A stretch of DNA of 64,000 nt from Paramecium sonneborni (GCA_905182985.1 CAJJDN010000094.1:233263-297262), one strand, 5' to 3'. Counted from the first letter of the stretch, positions 1 through 12,422 are shown. Notes: generated from the sequence alone by a model not told the origin. Made by a program: numbers and translations.

Positions 1-88
1 AGTTGAATGTGATGTTTAACGAATTTTAAAAAAATCCTATAATATCTTGTGATTAATTATTTGTTTTACAGTACGATAATTGAGAGGA

Positions 89-898
89 ATGTAATAAGGC
101 TGTGATGTGAAATTTGAGATAAATGAAGTAGTTTGGGCTAAAGTCTTAGGCTGTAAGTAGTTTTTTAAGCTTTAGATCCATGGTGGCCAGCATAAGTAAT
201 TATAGAATAATCATAAATAGATCTCTTCAATTTCGAATAGGAAGACTAGCACAATTTAATTATGGAGAGTTAATTTTTTAGCAGATGGAACACAGTATTT
301 GTTTATATAAAAGTTTAGTGCTGATTTACGTCTTGAAAAAATTAGGAAATGGAATGATAGGCCAATATAGACAGAAACAAAGAAATTGAAGGAAGCAATA
401 GAATTAGCTAATAAAATATTGAATGGAAATTATTAAAATATATTGCCTAGTTTATAAAATTTGAATGAGCATTTACTTAAAAGTTTAGTAATTAGATTAT
501 ATGATTTAATAAGAAATGATAAATAAATGGATGATGTAATTGTTCTTATAATAATTTAGGTTGTTCAATTATTAAATGAAATATCAAGTAATGAATTATT
601 GTCAATCGTTAAAATGAATCTTGGTTAACAGTTATTTAGATTACATCAAATTCATCAAAGCAAAAGATAAACAGAGTTCGAAAATTTACTTCAATCATTT
701 ATAGATTAATTAATTAATTCAATTGGTTATAAAGAATAGATTGAGTAAACAAACAGTAATAAAAAAAAATTTAAATAATTCCTAACTAATGAGGAACCTC
801 TTGAAGAAATTACAAAATGTGTAATTATTTAAGATGGACCTGATAGTAAAAGAAAAAAAGTAGAAGAGAATCTTTAGAATACTTCTCTTAATTAATGA
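89..898 (+). CDS. PWWP-domain chromatin protein
   Basis: About 253 aa after removing two GT-AG introns (153-175, 23 nt; 196-220, 25 nt); the second intron restores the frame, and the spliced length is a multiple of three. The N-terminus carries a clear PWWP domain: VVWAKVLG then YPWWPAQ, and after a loop VNFLADGTQYLFI, the usual second half of the fold. PWWP domains bind methylated histone H3 tails and DNA, so a nuclear, chromatin-reading role is expected. The remaining ~190 residues are helical and end in a basic patch (KRKK); the helices recall the LEDGF/HDGF integrase-binding or TFIIS-N type bundle, but that is only a resemblance. The ATG chosen is the first in frame before the PWWP; an upstream exon ending at about position 71 cannot be excluded. 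Confidence 0.8.
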
Positions 899-1002
899 TG
901 ATTTATAATTTATGAAAAAATTATTTTCAATATAATATATTCATTAAACAGTTGTATTTATTTCTTATATTTTGTATTTAATTATATTCAATTTTCGAAT
1001 TC

Positions 1003-3201
1003 ATGAATCCAGAAAAGAAATTGACTCTAACAAAAATAACATTAAATCGACCTTAACAACAAAAGATTGGTTTACCACCTAAAATCAGTTTAAATAAACA
1101 AATAGATTCTAGACCACAAAGTTCAAAAATGGATATTCAGCCTGCAAATATTAATTGGCTTGTAGATAATATATAATAAGAAAAGTAAAATTATTACATA
1201 AATTAATCCAAGTAAGTTAGAATGGGTATAGAAATGTTACATTTTTTTTAAAGATTGGACTTAAAATACAGAATGTAATGATTAAAGCAAAGAATAAATT
1301 TTAAAACAGAGTATTTAATTGATAGACTTTAATGATCTATAGGTTAGGTTATTTGCCATCAAAGCAGCATTATTTGGATTCACTACCTTAAATTTATTAG
1401 AATTATTATTTTAAAAATAAGCTAAACCACTTTTAAGAAGACCAAAAAGTGGTTCAAAAATTTAAGAATAATTACCATCTTTACTTTATTAACCTTAATA
1501 AGTTTTAGCTATTCTTTAAAAGACTGCTTAATTAAGTAATGAGAATGTATTCTTAAATTTAATCAATGATAATTCTTTAAGTTTTGTTTTATTTAGATTT
1601 CTAAAACTCTTTACTTAATTAACTAGAGACTAGTCCACTACCTAATAATAATTGCCTTATTTGAATTTAATTTTTGTTATCATTAAAAATATAGCTAATA
1701 ATTAAAAAGAAGCATAAAAATTATTATAGCCTACTTATATATAATTGATAGAGAGTTATTTGCATTCATTTCCATATGATTAAACATATGATAAAGATTT
1801 ACTCAATTTATATACTACTATTACTGCTACTTTAAGAAATTTAGCTAATGAAAATAACAGTGTGGATATGTATCTTTAGAATGGAATTATTAAAAAATTA
1901 GTTATCAGCATGGTTAATTATAGTAAGAATTATGAATTAATTTTAAATACTTTAAGAATTATGTCAAAGATGTCATTAAGTAAAGAATGTTGTGAATTCT
2001 TTTTATAAAATACTGAAGCAATGCAAAATATTTCAAGTTTCTTTAAAACATATTAAACAAATATTTATATAATTATTAGAGCTTCCTTTTTATTAGCCAA
2101 TATGACTACATATTTTGAAGGAATTAGATAATTAATTTACTATAAATTTAATTAATTTGGTGACATTCTCTAATGCTTCGATTATTTTTGGACAAAAGAA
2201 ATTAATCCTTAACAATTAAATTAAATTGATTAATTTTCTTAAAGCAGAGCAGCATGGGATTTCTAAATATTACAATCGGAGTAATATTTAATAATTTATT
2301 TCATAGGAAGGATATTGATGCTTTAATCAGAATTATAAGATTAATTGCAAATATATTAACTATAGAATAAATAGGATTAGATATTTTAAAAAATTATTCA
2401 AATGAATACAGAATATTGATATCAAAATTATTAAAATTATTATAAAAGAATACATAAATTACAAAATAATAAGTAAGTTTTAATTTTTAAATTAGGAAAT
2501 CATATCTTGTACTTTAAGTTGTTTATCTAATTTAACCTTTTATGAGAAATAAACATTCTTAAATGATTTTGAATACAAAAATGTTAAATATGAATTAATA
2601 TCAACTCTTGGACATTTTATTATTTAAAATGAAGATTAAGAAGTTTGCTGTGATGGATTACGAGTTTTATCAAATTTATCAAGGTAGAAGGATTTAATTA
2701 AATAAATAATGAAATCGAGAATATCAGAAGGTGTTATAGTATTATTAGATTCTAATTCAAGAGAGGTCGTTTACTATTGTTTAGGTGTTATTTTAAATCT
2801 TTTATAAGATTCAGAATTTAAGTAATATTTTATCTATCATTAGAAAAAAGGAAAATATAAATTTAATTGATTATATCACTTAAGTTTTGAATGATTGTAC
2901 TACAAATGAAAATGATATAGCCAATCTTGGTTTAAAATGTTTAATTTTATTATTGGACTCCAATTTAAATTAGGAATATGCAACTAAAATTGAAAAAGCA
3001 GTCTCTAATTTTGGTAACATTTGTGATCAGGTTTTGAAAGTAAAAGAAAATAATGAACTTTCTAATACAAGACAATTAATCAATTAAATTATTAACAATA
3101 TACCAGAAGAAGGTTATCCATGTATGTAACCCAATTGTGGAAGAAAATTTAAGACTTAATTGGAATTATCAATCCATGTTAAAAGAAGGCATATTTTATG
3201 A
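1003..3201 (+). CDS. Armadillo-repeat protein with C-terminal C2H2 zinc finger
   Basis: About 699 aa after four small introns (about 28, 26, 23 and 22 nt). The body is a long run of Leu/Ile/Asn-rich helices (LRNLANENNSV, LRIMSKMSL, LRVLSNLS, LKCLILLLDSN) with the spacing of ARM/HEAT repeats, which make protein-binding solenoids. The last 35 residues contain CMQPNCGRKFKTQLELSIH followed by VKRRH, a C-x4-C-x12-H-x4-H finger. The N-terminal ~60 residues are Lys/Gln-rich and disordered-looking. The architecture recalls ARM proteins of cilia such as ARMC2, but I cannot assign orthology. It starts 104 bp after the PWWP gene stop, same strand; its stop lies 30 bp from the stop of the convergent gene. 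The first intron ends in AAG rather than TAG, so its exact edge is less certain. Confidence 0.75.
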
Positions 3202-3231
3202 TTGTAATTTAGATAATTAATATATAATCAA

Positions 3232-4563
3232 TCAATATTATTTAGATAAAATCTTTCCTTTTTTTACTTCTAATTGCTTATTTAAGGATACTGAACGTAC
3301 TTCTCTTGTTGTTTTTGGAAAATCTATCTTATAATCACCATTTTAATCAAAATTACTTTATAAATCACATTTTACACTTTAATCTAAAAATGTATTTAAA
3401 TTCATATCTTCTCGAATTGATTTTATAACTAAATTTATATGATTTGGAAATAATTTTTAATATAAGAAGATTAAGATTTTTTCATTACTTACTACAAGTT
3501 CTAATATTTTCAATTTATCTTCCTTATAAAATTAAGAAAAATCTGTAATATTTTCTATTTAAGATTGTTATAATTAATTATTCCCAAAAGGTCTTTTCTT
3601 TTTTAAAATATCTCTTCTAACACTTTCAACACATTCTAAAAAGAAGGATTCTAGATCACTTCTAATAATACTTTTTTTATTTTACGAAATTAATAAATTA
3701 TGAACTTTTTAATTTAATTTTTATATTTATTTTTGTTATTTGAACTAAATTTAAGTAACATATCTATAAATTTATTTTAATTAAATATACTTAGAAATGT
3801 TTTCAATTAATTCATTACATTTTTAGTTGTTATTGTTTGATTCTTCATTGGAAAACATTTCTTTAATGTTTAAGAAATGATATTTAGACAAAGATGAAGG
3901 TAGATCTAATTTTGATTAACATTATGTTATTTTTCTTTTCAGAAACTCTTAGAAATAAAATAAAAAATTACTAAATTAATTTGCAGGAGCAGTTGTACAA
4001 AAAGTTTATTCTAATAATGGAGTATTTTGTTATTTTTTTTCAATTTCTTGTAATTTGAGTTTTTTCATTAAACCTTTAGTTTATTATTCTAAAAACTAAT
4101 TGTTTTTTTCTTATTCTCACAATTTAAATTTTAATTCTTAATTTTCTTTATTTTTTGATTCAATTTTGGCATATAATTTCAAACATTCTTATCTAAAAAG
4201 AGTCTATAAGAATTACAAATAAAAATTTACCAATTCATTGTCATTTTGATTTATTTTAACTTAATTCTATAACATATTATTTCTTTATTGTTCAGTTTTG
4301 TTTTTTAATTCTTTTAATTCAGCCTTAATTTTTTTCATATGACTTTAGTAAGCAATTATAAATTCTGCTTAATTTTGTAATTTAATTTGATTAACAATTT
4401 CTGTGAGATCATTTATATATTGTACCAGAGATTATAATATTTCAGCTACTTTAATTTATTAAGTATTATCATTAGATAAGGTTCTATCTTTATAAATTTC
4501 TAATTACATAATTAATTAATAAAAAAAGTTGTTAAAAATATATTTTAATGCGGAAGAGTCCAT
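3232..4563 (-). CDS. Coiled-coil protein, unknown function, with one in-frame TGA
   Basis: Reading from the ATG at 4563 gives a long Lys/Glu/Gln/Asn-rich product with heptad-like stretches (MKKIKAELKELKNKTEQQ; IENISKYIQLKQIYRYV), ending at TGA 3232-3234 after about 440 codons. One in-frame TGA sits at 4117-4119, inside a perfect intron-like string (4096-4120, GTGAG...TTAG, 25 nt), but removing 25 nt breaks the frame downstream. Either one base is missing in the adjacent T-run, or the gene really stops here. A longer N-terminal extension to 4761 is open but hydrophobic and unconvincing. The 5' part lies in the 1070-bp duplicated block; this copy is the one joined to unique sequence on the left. 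Confidence 0.5.
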
Positions 4564-5285
4564 TAATGAAAGAAAACATGAAAACAATTCAGAATTAAAA
4601 ATATTCATATTTGAACAAGAGTAAACAAAAGACATCCTCTTTAGAAAAGAATTCTTATTCAAACAGATCTTTGTTAAATGAGATGTAACATTAAACTCCA
4701 AATTAACCAAAGAAAAACATATCAACATAAGCATCAGATTAGAAACTACATAATTGTACATAAGATTATTATAAAAAAAGAAAGTTAAATACTGAAATCA
4801 TTAATGAAAATATAAAATAGAACAAATCCAATATTAACATAATAGAATAGCTATACTGGAGTGAAACTAAATTTTAATAATTGTATAGGTATTGAAGATA
4901 ATATAAGATGAAGGTAATGAAGAGAAAAGAATGAATACAAATTAATATAATTCATTAAACTAGACAATTCATCCATCTCCAAAAGTTAAGACTATTTCAT
5001 TATCAACATACACTGTATAAAAATGAATAAATTTACGTACTAGAATACTTAGAGTCCTGAATTAAGAGAGAAAGAGATTAGACATGAATAGATAATCTAA
5101 TTTAAATAGTTAATTTAACATACAAAGTAAAATTTGGAGAGTGTAAGAATCTCTGATATGTAGCATTGTATAGAGAATATATTTGATGAAACTATCTAAT
5201 AATTATTATAATTAAAGGTATTAATTACAATATAGTAATTTAGAGTGAAGTTCTTAAACAAATTGAAAAGTGTATAAATGCTGAA
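4216..5285. repeat. First copy of exact 1070-bp duplication ending at gap N
   Basis: Bases 4216-5285 are repeated identically, as far as I compared them, at 5287-6356 (offset 1071), separated only by the single N at 5286. This is the signature of two contigs whose ends overlap but were joined by a gap instead of being merged. The block contains the 5' half of the minus-strand coiled-coil gene and the 5' part of the divergent plus-strand gene. Confidence 0.95.
4931..5285 (+). pseudogene. Truncated artefactual copy of the 6002-7865 gene
   Basis: The ATG and first ~350 bases of the plus-strand gene at 6002 are present here but run into the assembly gap at 5286. It is not a separate gene; it is the left copy of the duplicated contig end. 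The matching 5' fragment of the minus-strand gene lies at 5287-5634 in the right-hand copy. Confidence 0.85.
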
Positions 5286-5286
5286 N
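5286..5286. other. Assembly gap (single N)
   Basis: A lone ambiguous base separates the two identical 1070-bp blocks. Collapsing the blocks would leave one divergent promoter region of about 370 bp between the two genes. Confidence 0.95.
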
Positions 5287-5634
5287 CAAATAAAAATTTA
5301 CCAATTCATTGTCATTTTGATTTATTTTAACTTAATTCTATAACATATTATTTCTTTATTGTTCAGTTTTGTTTTTTAATTCTTTTAATTCAGCCTTAAT
5401 TTTTTTCATATGACTTTAGTAAGCAATTATAAATTCTGCTTAATTTTGTAATTTAATTTGATTAACAATTTCTGTGAGATCATTTATATATTGTACCAGA
5501 GATTATAATATTTCAGCTACTTTAATTTATTAAGTATTATCATTAGATAAGGTTCTATCTTTATAAATTTCTAATTACATAATTAATTAATAAAAAAAGT
5601 TGTTAAAAATATATTTTAATGCGGAAGAGTCCAT
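5287..5634 (-). pseudogene. Truncated artefactual copy of the coiled-coil gene 5' end
   Basis: The start codon at 5634 and about 116 codons match the gene starting at 4563, then stop at the N. It is a product of the unmerged contig overlap, not a real second locus. Confidence 0.8.
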
Positions 5635-6356
5635 TAATGAAAGAAAACATGAAAACAATTCAGAATTAAAAATATTCATATTTGAACAAGAGTAAACAAA
5701 AGACATCCTCTTTAGAAAAGAATTCTTATTCAAACAGATCTTTGTTAAATGAGATGTAACATTAAACTCCAAATTAACCAAAGAAAAACATATCAACATA
5801 AGCATCAGATTAGAAACTACATAATTGTACATAAGATTATTATAAAAAAAGAAAGTTAAATACTGAAATCATTAATGAAAATATAAAATAGAACAAATCC
5901 AATATTAACATAATAGAATAGCTATACTGGAGTGAAACTAAATTTTAATAATTGTATAGGTATTGAAGATAATATAAGATGAAGGTAATGAAGAGAAAAG
6001 AATGAATACAAATTAATATAATTCATTAAACTAGACAATTCATCCATCTCCAAAAGTTAAGACTATTTCATTATCAACATACACTGTATAAAAATGAATA
6101 AATTTACGTACTAGAATACTTAGAGTCCTGAATTAAGAGAGAAAGAGATTAGACATGAATAGATAATCTAATTTAAATAGTTAATTTAACATACAAAGTA
6201 AAATTTGGAGAGTGTAAGAATCTCTGATATGTAGCATTGTATAGAGAATATATTTGATGAAACTATCTAATAATTATTATAATTAAAGGTATTAATTACA
6301 ATATAGTAATTTAGAGTGAAGTTCTTAAACAAATTGAAAAGTGTATAAATGCTGAA
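5287..6356. repeat. Second copy of exact 1070-bp duplication
   Basis: Same sequence as 4216-5285. In this copy the plus-strand gene (start 6002) is complete and continues into unique sequence, while the minus-strand coiled-coil gene is only an orphan 5' piece (5287-5634). Confidence 0.95.
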
Positions 6357-7865
6357 CAATGCTAAATTCGTTCTACAATTGAATCTTTAAAAAAAATGGA
6401 AGAAGATATTCTTTAAAATGAGTTTAATATAATAGAATATATGGCTATGGGACCATTTAATGATATTATGTTAATCTATTAGAAGAGATTTAAAGAACAT
6501 TCAATTTTTGTTTAGTAGTTAACTTAATAAGATATTGTAATGAATCAATTCAAATCATTACATGATAACTTTACATAATAGAATCACTTTTTATGTAAAT
6601 AATTACAATAATCTTTGTAAACATATTTGTCATTATATATTTCATTCTAAAATAAAGAGGATTTTTATGAAATGAAAGAATTCAATAATATTTCAGAAAA
6701 ACCTCAATTTATTAATAATTTCTAAGAAAACTTGTTCTAAACTTGTGAAACTAATAATTCAATTGATGAAGATTAAGTGATTATGAAAGATTAACAAGTT
6801 GTAAGAATTCCAGACAAGACTTCATAATTTACTTAATTGTTGATGAAAGGTTTAAAATGTTAAAAGAGTTTGTTTCCATCGGAATCACCACAATTCAAGA
6901 ATTGATTATATATTTAATTTAATGTTATTAGAAATCAAAAATTTCTAATTTATTCCTTAATCATTAATAATCTCACTTGACAATGTTTTAACAATCAAAG
7001 TTCTTAAAATTTAATCAAATAGTCAGATTTATTGTTAAGATAGATATTTTATTTTAGCAATTTCATAAGCTGATTAATAATAAGAAGAAGAAGAAATAGA
7101 AACACCTCCTTTATATGAGAATCAAACATTTATTTATAAGTTCACAAAAAAGGGAAATTATATAATTTAATGTCTTAATTCTATCCCTTTTAAAGCAAAA
7201 ATTTTAGTAATTGAAAATCAAAACGAGATATCTAATATCTAAAAGATTCAACAAACATAAAATATTGAATAAAAACCTGTAAAACTATAACCAAAAGTTG
7301 ATTTATATGCCCCTGAAAATAGAAAACTAAAAATTTTAGGTAGTCAAGAAAAAAGCATGGCATCTACAATAATTCTAGAGCAGATTAAAGAAAAATGTTT
7401 AGGAGAAGATACAAATATTGATATAGTAGACTTGATAATGAATAACAAATCAAATAGTAATATTGAAACAGTGTCCACTTTCAACAGTTCTTTTTAGTAA
7501 CCGTAAAATTTAGTAAAAATAAAGACTGACACATATTCTGATACTGGAAAATCTGAATTTAATACTATATTAGATAGAAAGAGTTCAGATCCTATTATGT
7601 GTACTTCTAAAGTTTAAGATAGAATCTCACTTACTAGATAAAAATATTAATAATTTAGTATTTTTGAAAAAATTCAATCTGCTATATTAGATTCAAAATA
7701 TAATGATATTGATTTTGTAAAGAAATAAACAGAATTTAAATAAATCTATAGTAAAGGATAGAGTATAATAAATTATTTGGAGATAGGTAAATTAATATAT
7801 ATAATTTAGAATATTTAATGAACATCTCGAAAAAAGATAATGTAAATAATGAAATACAAAATTGA
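6002..7865 (+). CDS. Hypothetical helical protein with acidic linker
   Basis: About 590 aa. Introns of about 29 and 26 nt near the 5' end and 23 nt near the 3' end fit cleanly. The N-terminal third is alpha-helical and Gln-rich (VLKQIEKCINAEQ, MEEDILQNEFNIIEYMAMG). Around 6901-6906 the frame must change by one before the next good stretch, which I could not explain with a convincing intron. After it comes a beta-rich segment with a QQQEEEEIE linker and YENQTFIYKF then GNYIIQCLNSIPFKAK, possibly an Ig or cupredoxin-like sandwich. The C-terminus is Ser/Asp-rich and then helical. No family recognised. The start is the first ATG of the long frame; it is divergent from the coiled-coil gene. Confidence 0.55.
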
Positions 7866-8108
7866 TTAAAAGTTTGTTGTTTTGAAATTAAAAAAATGAC
7901 AATTTTAAAATTAGATATCTTTTAAATATTATATTAATCAAGATATAAAATTTTGTAATCTTTTTTTTATTTTAATATTATTAAGAATGTAACATTTAAT
8001 ATATTATAAAATCATAATTTGTTCTTAGAATATAATAGTATAATTGGATATTAGAGTTGAAAAAAAAAGATTATATTAATTATTATTATTAATAAATTAT
8101 TTTAATAA

Positions 8109-9669
8109 ATGATATAGACAGAATCAGATTCAAGTAATAGAGTGGCTTACTTTTATAATCGATTTATAGGAAAATTTCATTATGGCAAAGAACATCCAAT
8201 GAAACCAAAGAGAATAATAATGGCACACAATTTGATAGTGAATTATGGGTAGAAATAAAGTATTATAAATAAAGTCTTTTTCGATAGATGGATGTTTATT
8301 TAATAAGGGAAGCATAATTACAAGAAATAAGAAAATTTCATGATCCTGATTATATCATTTATCTGAGTTAATTCATGAGTTAAAATAAGATAAATTTTGT
8401 AAAGGAGTATTGTTCAGCAAATAATGAATGTGTAATACCAGAAAATTTATTGGAAGAATTTAAATTAATAATAAAATGGAGTTAATAATAAAAAATAAAG
8501 ACTGAAAATTCAGAATTTAAAGTAGGTGATTCACCAGATAATCCAACATTTTCTGGATTGTTTTCTTATTGTTAATTAAGTTCAGGTGCAAGTATAGATT
8601 GTGCACATTCTATTTTAACTGGTTAAGCTGATATAGCAATAAATTGGTCTGGTGGATTACATCATGCAAAAAAGAAAGAAGCAAGTGGATTTTGTTATAT
8701 AAATGATATAGTCTTATGTATTTTAGAATTGCTTAGAGTATATGTGAGAGTATTATATGTTGATATTGATTGTCATCATGGAGATGGTGTAGAAGAAGCA
8801 TTTTATTTAACAAATAGAGTTATGACATTATCATTTCATTAATATGGAGATGATTTTTATCCAGGAACAGGATAATTGAATTCTGTTGGTGTTGGAGTTG
8901 GTAGATATTATTCAGTTAATGTACCAATGAAACCTGGTATGTCTGATGAACCTTATTTAGAGATGTTTAAAAAAATTACAAGCAGGGTAATGTAAATTTT
9001 TAGACCTGATTGTATTGTTATGCAATGTGGAGCAGATTCTCTATCATTAGATAAATTAGGAGGATTTAATTTATCAATAAGGTATATCATTTTATTAATT
9101 AATAAACAGAGGTCATGGAGCATGTGTAAAGTATATGAAATCATTTGGTATTCCGATGATTTTACTTGGAGGTGGAGGATATACAATATAAAATGTTTCC
9201 AGATGTTGGGCATATGAAACAGGAATAGCTTTGGGTCAATAAATTGATGAAGTATTATTATATATTATCTAGGCTATACCATCTAATGATATTTATTATG
9301 ATAATTATTCACCAGATTATTTATTGCATTTTCCAATTAAATAAAATGTTGAAAATAGAAATAAAACTGAAGATTTAAATAAAATTGTTGCTACTGTTTA
9401 TGATTACCTATCACATATTGAAAATGCTCCAGGTATACATTTTCATGATGTTCCTTTCTCATTTTATCCTGATATGGATCAAGAAAATGAAGATGATGAT
9501 AAAGAATGTATATTATTTTTTTCTATTTTTAGAAATCGATTAGAAATAAGAAGTTTCTTTGAATGAATTAGAATAAGAAATGGGAATTTCTAATTTTAGT
9601 AAAAATGAAATATCAGTTTAATCCAATTCAAGAAAAATGTATTCCAAAAGTCAACAATAAGATTTATGA
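8109..9669 (+). CDS. Class I histone deacetylase
   Basis: About 490 aa. It aligns by eye with the Rpd3/HDAC1 family throughout: [20 protein letters not shown] at the N-terminus, [19 protein letters not shown], the zinc-site strand [33 protein letters not shown] and LGGGGYT with the catalytic Tyr. All metal and charge-relay positions I can recognise are kept. It should remove acetyl groups from histone lysines in the nucleus. Introns at about 9082-9109 (28 nt), 9250-9270 (21 nt) and 9510-9534 (25 nt) fit. Near 8280-8293 the frame shifts after NYGQ...; only a 14-nt GT-AG string or an indel explains this. The tail is short, acidic and Gln/Ser-rich. Confidence 0.92.
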
Positions 9670-10046
9670 TAATAATGAATTTTTAGTTAGATTTATTTGT
9701 ACAATCACCATTTTCTGGATTTTAATTAATGTTTCAAAATCTATGATATTATCAAACATATACACATTTTCTTTCAATAGTTTTTATCTTATAACATTTC
9801 AATAATAAACATTAAATATTTTAATTAATATTAATCAAATCCATTCTCACAAAAATTTATATCATAAAAATTTAGAATTCTTTTCCATTCACACAATCAT
9901 AAAAGAATTAGAAATACTGGATATAATATATTTTCATTATGATCCATTAAAATTTTTATTTCAAAAAATTTCAATTTCTTAAATGATATTTTTCAAGATT
10001 TTTTAAAAAATCTACTAATTTTAATAATCAAATAAATATCATTAAA
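9670..10046. other. Convergent intergenic region
   Basis: AT-rich stretch between the HDAC stop and the stop of the minus-strand EF-hand gene. I see no convincing coding frame or RNA gene; it presumably holds the two 3' ends. Confidence 0.5.
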
Positions 10047-11132
10047 TCAATTTTTCTCAGTAAGAGTTTTTATAATATCTTAAAATAAATTGGGCTTATT
10101 TGGAAACCATATATTAATAAATGCATTTAAGTCTGTTTTGATCTTATTATCATCCTTATTAACCTGAATCCTATTTTTTTATTTTTCAGTTTTATAATTT
10201 TATAAGTCTTAGATCAAATTATCTGTTGAATTATTATTTTATTCCATTTTAGTAATTTAAGTAATCAAAACTACTTTTTGAATTGGTGTTAAATTCTTGT
10301 TTTATTAAATGGTATCTTACTCTATCTCTTAAGTTAAATCAAATGAATTTCTTTAACTAATTCGAGTCATACATCGAACTCTTTAATCATGAAGTATTAA
10401 TGATTATCTTCTTTATTATAAAATGACACTCTTATCTAATTTAACTTTAAGTAAATTTGATGGGAGTAGAATAGAATTACTTTATTGAATGTCATTATTA
10501 ATTTAATTTGATATTTATGTTTTAGTTGATTTGATCATATGTAATAAATCCATTTCAATTGCTTAATTATTATTATTTTTATATATTTCTACTAAATCAT
10601 GCGTTGTTATGTATCCTTAATTATTGAAATCATAAATTAAAAAGCATAGCCGAATTTACTATTTTAAATCTAAATTTTCTAATTTTTCAATCAATTATTT
10701 ATATTCTTAAGCATTTAATACTTATGGAATTTTCAAAGATTTAGCAATTTAATCACATATAATTTTTGGGTAAATTCTTTCCAAAAATTTGGTAAATTGT
10801 TATTTATTTATTCTGATATTTCTTAATTATAAGGTTTAACTCTTATGCTTAATATCGGTTTCTAAATCTATTTTACTAATTTCAGCTAAGATATCAGATA
10901 GTTTTGATATGTTTTCATTTTAATAAAGTGACAGCATACGCATAATTTTTTAAGGAGATGATGTATTTCTTCTTTCTTATTTAACAATTAAAATAGAGCT
11001 TCCCAATTTTGAGCTATTTCGTCCACTAAATTAATTGCTTTTCATCTATTGAATTGTTTAAATTGTTGATGCTTATCTGATATTTTCTTATTTACTCTTG
11101 TTTCGTACTGTAAGTCTAGAATTTATTATCAT
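10047..11132 (-). CDS. EF-hand protein, Gln-rich
   Basis: One uninterrupted frame of 361 codons, no intron needed. Around residue 195 it has FLIYDFNNQGYITTHDLVEI, a canonical EF-hand loop (Asp-x-Asn-x-x-Gly-Tyr-Ile-x-x-x-Asp) flanked by helices, so at least one calcium site is likely; a partner EF-hand is not obvious. The preceding 190 residues are basic and Gln/Ser-rich with short helices, and the C-terminal third is Lys/Asn/Gln-rich. Similar EF-hand proteins in ciliates often belong to cortical or ciliary structures, which is inference only. Its start lies 174 bp from the stop of the next minus-strand gene upstream. Confidence 0.75.
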
Positions 11133-11306
11133 TTATTTCCTAAATTAAGATATTAAAGGAGCTAAAAGGAATATACATATGTGTAAATTACTTAATGTAT
11201 TATGCTTGTATGCTTTCTTAACCAACAAATTTAATTCATTATTTAACATTTAAACTAATTACATTTTTTATAATTTGGATTATTATTATTATAAATTATA
11301 CATATA

Positions 11307-12048
11307 TCATTAATTATAAATAAAGAAGTCTTTAGGCAGCTTTCCAGGTCTTACACAAATAAAACTGTTATTATTACTTGACTTATTTGAGAGTTTTTTT
11401 TTTAATTCACAAGTATTCAATAGTAATAAATCTAAAATATTATCTTCTCTTTATAATTTTAAATTAGCATTTATTTTTGAGATTTTTCTTTGAGTTTCTA
11501 AAGGTGGTTTGATATAAGAAATTGAATTGTCATTCATCTTAAATAGTTTATCGAAGGGTTAAGCATTACTATAAGATCGTTTTTTGTTTGAAGGTGGTAG
11601 TTCAATACGATGAGTTGTTTATATTGGTTCTTAATATCTAAATGTTTTTTAACAATCTTTACTTCATTTAAACTTAAAATATTTACCATCATTGATTTTT
11701 TTCTAAAAATTTAATTTTTTTAGTATATCTCTTGATTCATCCATTTTATTAATATGATTATGATGAGATTAACTTTTATTTCTAGGAATCTATTTAAAAA
11801 CATCGTATACTCTGATCTTTTCTTAACTATTTTTATTTGATATTGATTTTCTATTTTAATATTAACTTAGTTTAATACATTGAAGGTATTATAGTTCTTT
11901 ATGTTCTTTATGTGATTATTTATTACTGTTCTTTTGGTATTTAGTTATTAGATTTTGTATTTTTGCTTATATTTAATGCCCTCATAAAGCTAGAATCAGG
12001 TTACTTTATTATAATTGCCTTGCTCTTTTTATTCAAACATTAATTCAT
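11307..12048 (-). CDS. Hypothetical basic Lys/Asn/Gln-rich protein
   Basis: Two open stretches on the minus strand probably form one gene. The 5' part (ATG at 12048) reads MNQCLNKKSKAIIIKQPDSS and continues for about 100 codons; the 3' part contains MDESRDILKKLNFQKK (ATG at 11744), then a 30-nt intron carrying the only in-frame TGA, and ends FICVRPGKLPKDFFIYNQ. The two parts differ by one base of phase near 11750 and no clean intron joins them, so the real start may be 11744. No domain recognised; composition suggests a disordered, basic protein. Confidence 0.45.
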
Positions 12049-12422
12049 AACGAAAAATACTTAATAAATTATATTGAATTAAAATCATTACACAGCAGAT
12101 TCTATGTATTATTTATAATTATTGATACTAATATTTTAAACTTCATAATAATCTAAATATATCATAGATTCCAAAAATTGTAAGACAAATTATTCTATCA
12201 ATTTTAATAGAACCATTTAAATACCTATTCTTAATTAAACAAAACCCAACCTACTAAACTCATTATATATCTACGAAAAAAATTAAACACAACTCAAATA
12301 TCTCTATATCTATTTCACATAACCTGTTGCAAGTAAAACATACAAATTAAAAATGTTTCAATATATTTTAATTGGATCAACTTTATTTTTTGTAATTTCT
12401 ATATTTAGTTTTAAATATATAT
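12049..12422. other. Intergenic AT-rich region
   Basis: Lies upstream of the minus-strand gene starting at 12048 and downstream of the decayed frame 12423-12931. No coding or RNA signal seen. Confidence 0.4.

Noticed and set aside
4564..4761. N-terminal extension (MYNYVVSNLMLMLICF...) of the minus-strand coiled-coil gene
   Set aside because: Hydrophobic, unlike the rest of the protein, and lies in what is best read as the divergent promoter region; also duplicated at 5635-5832.
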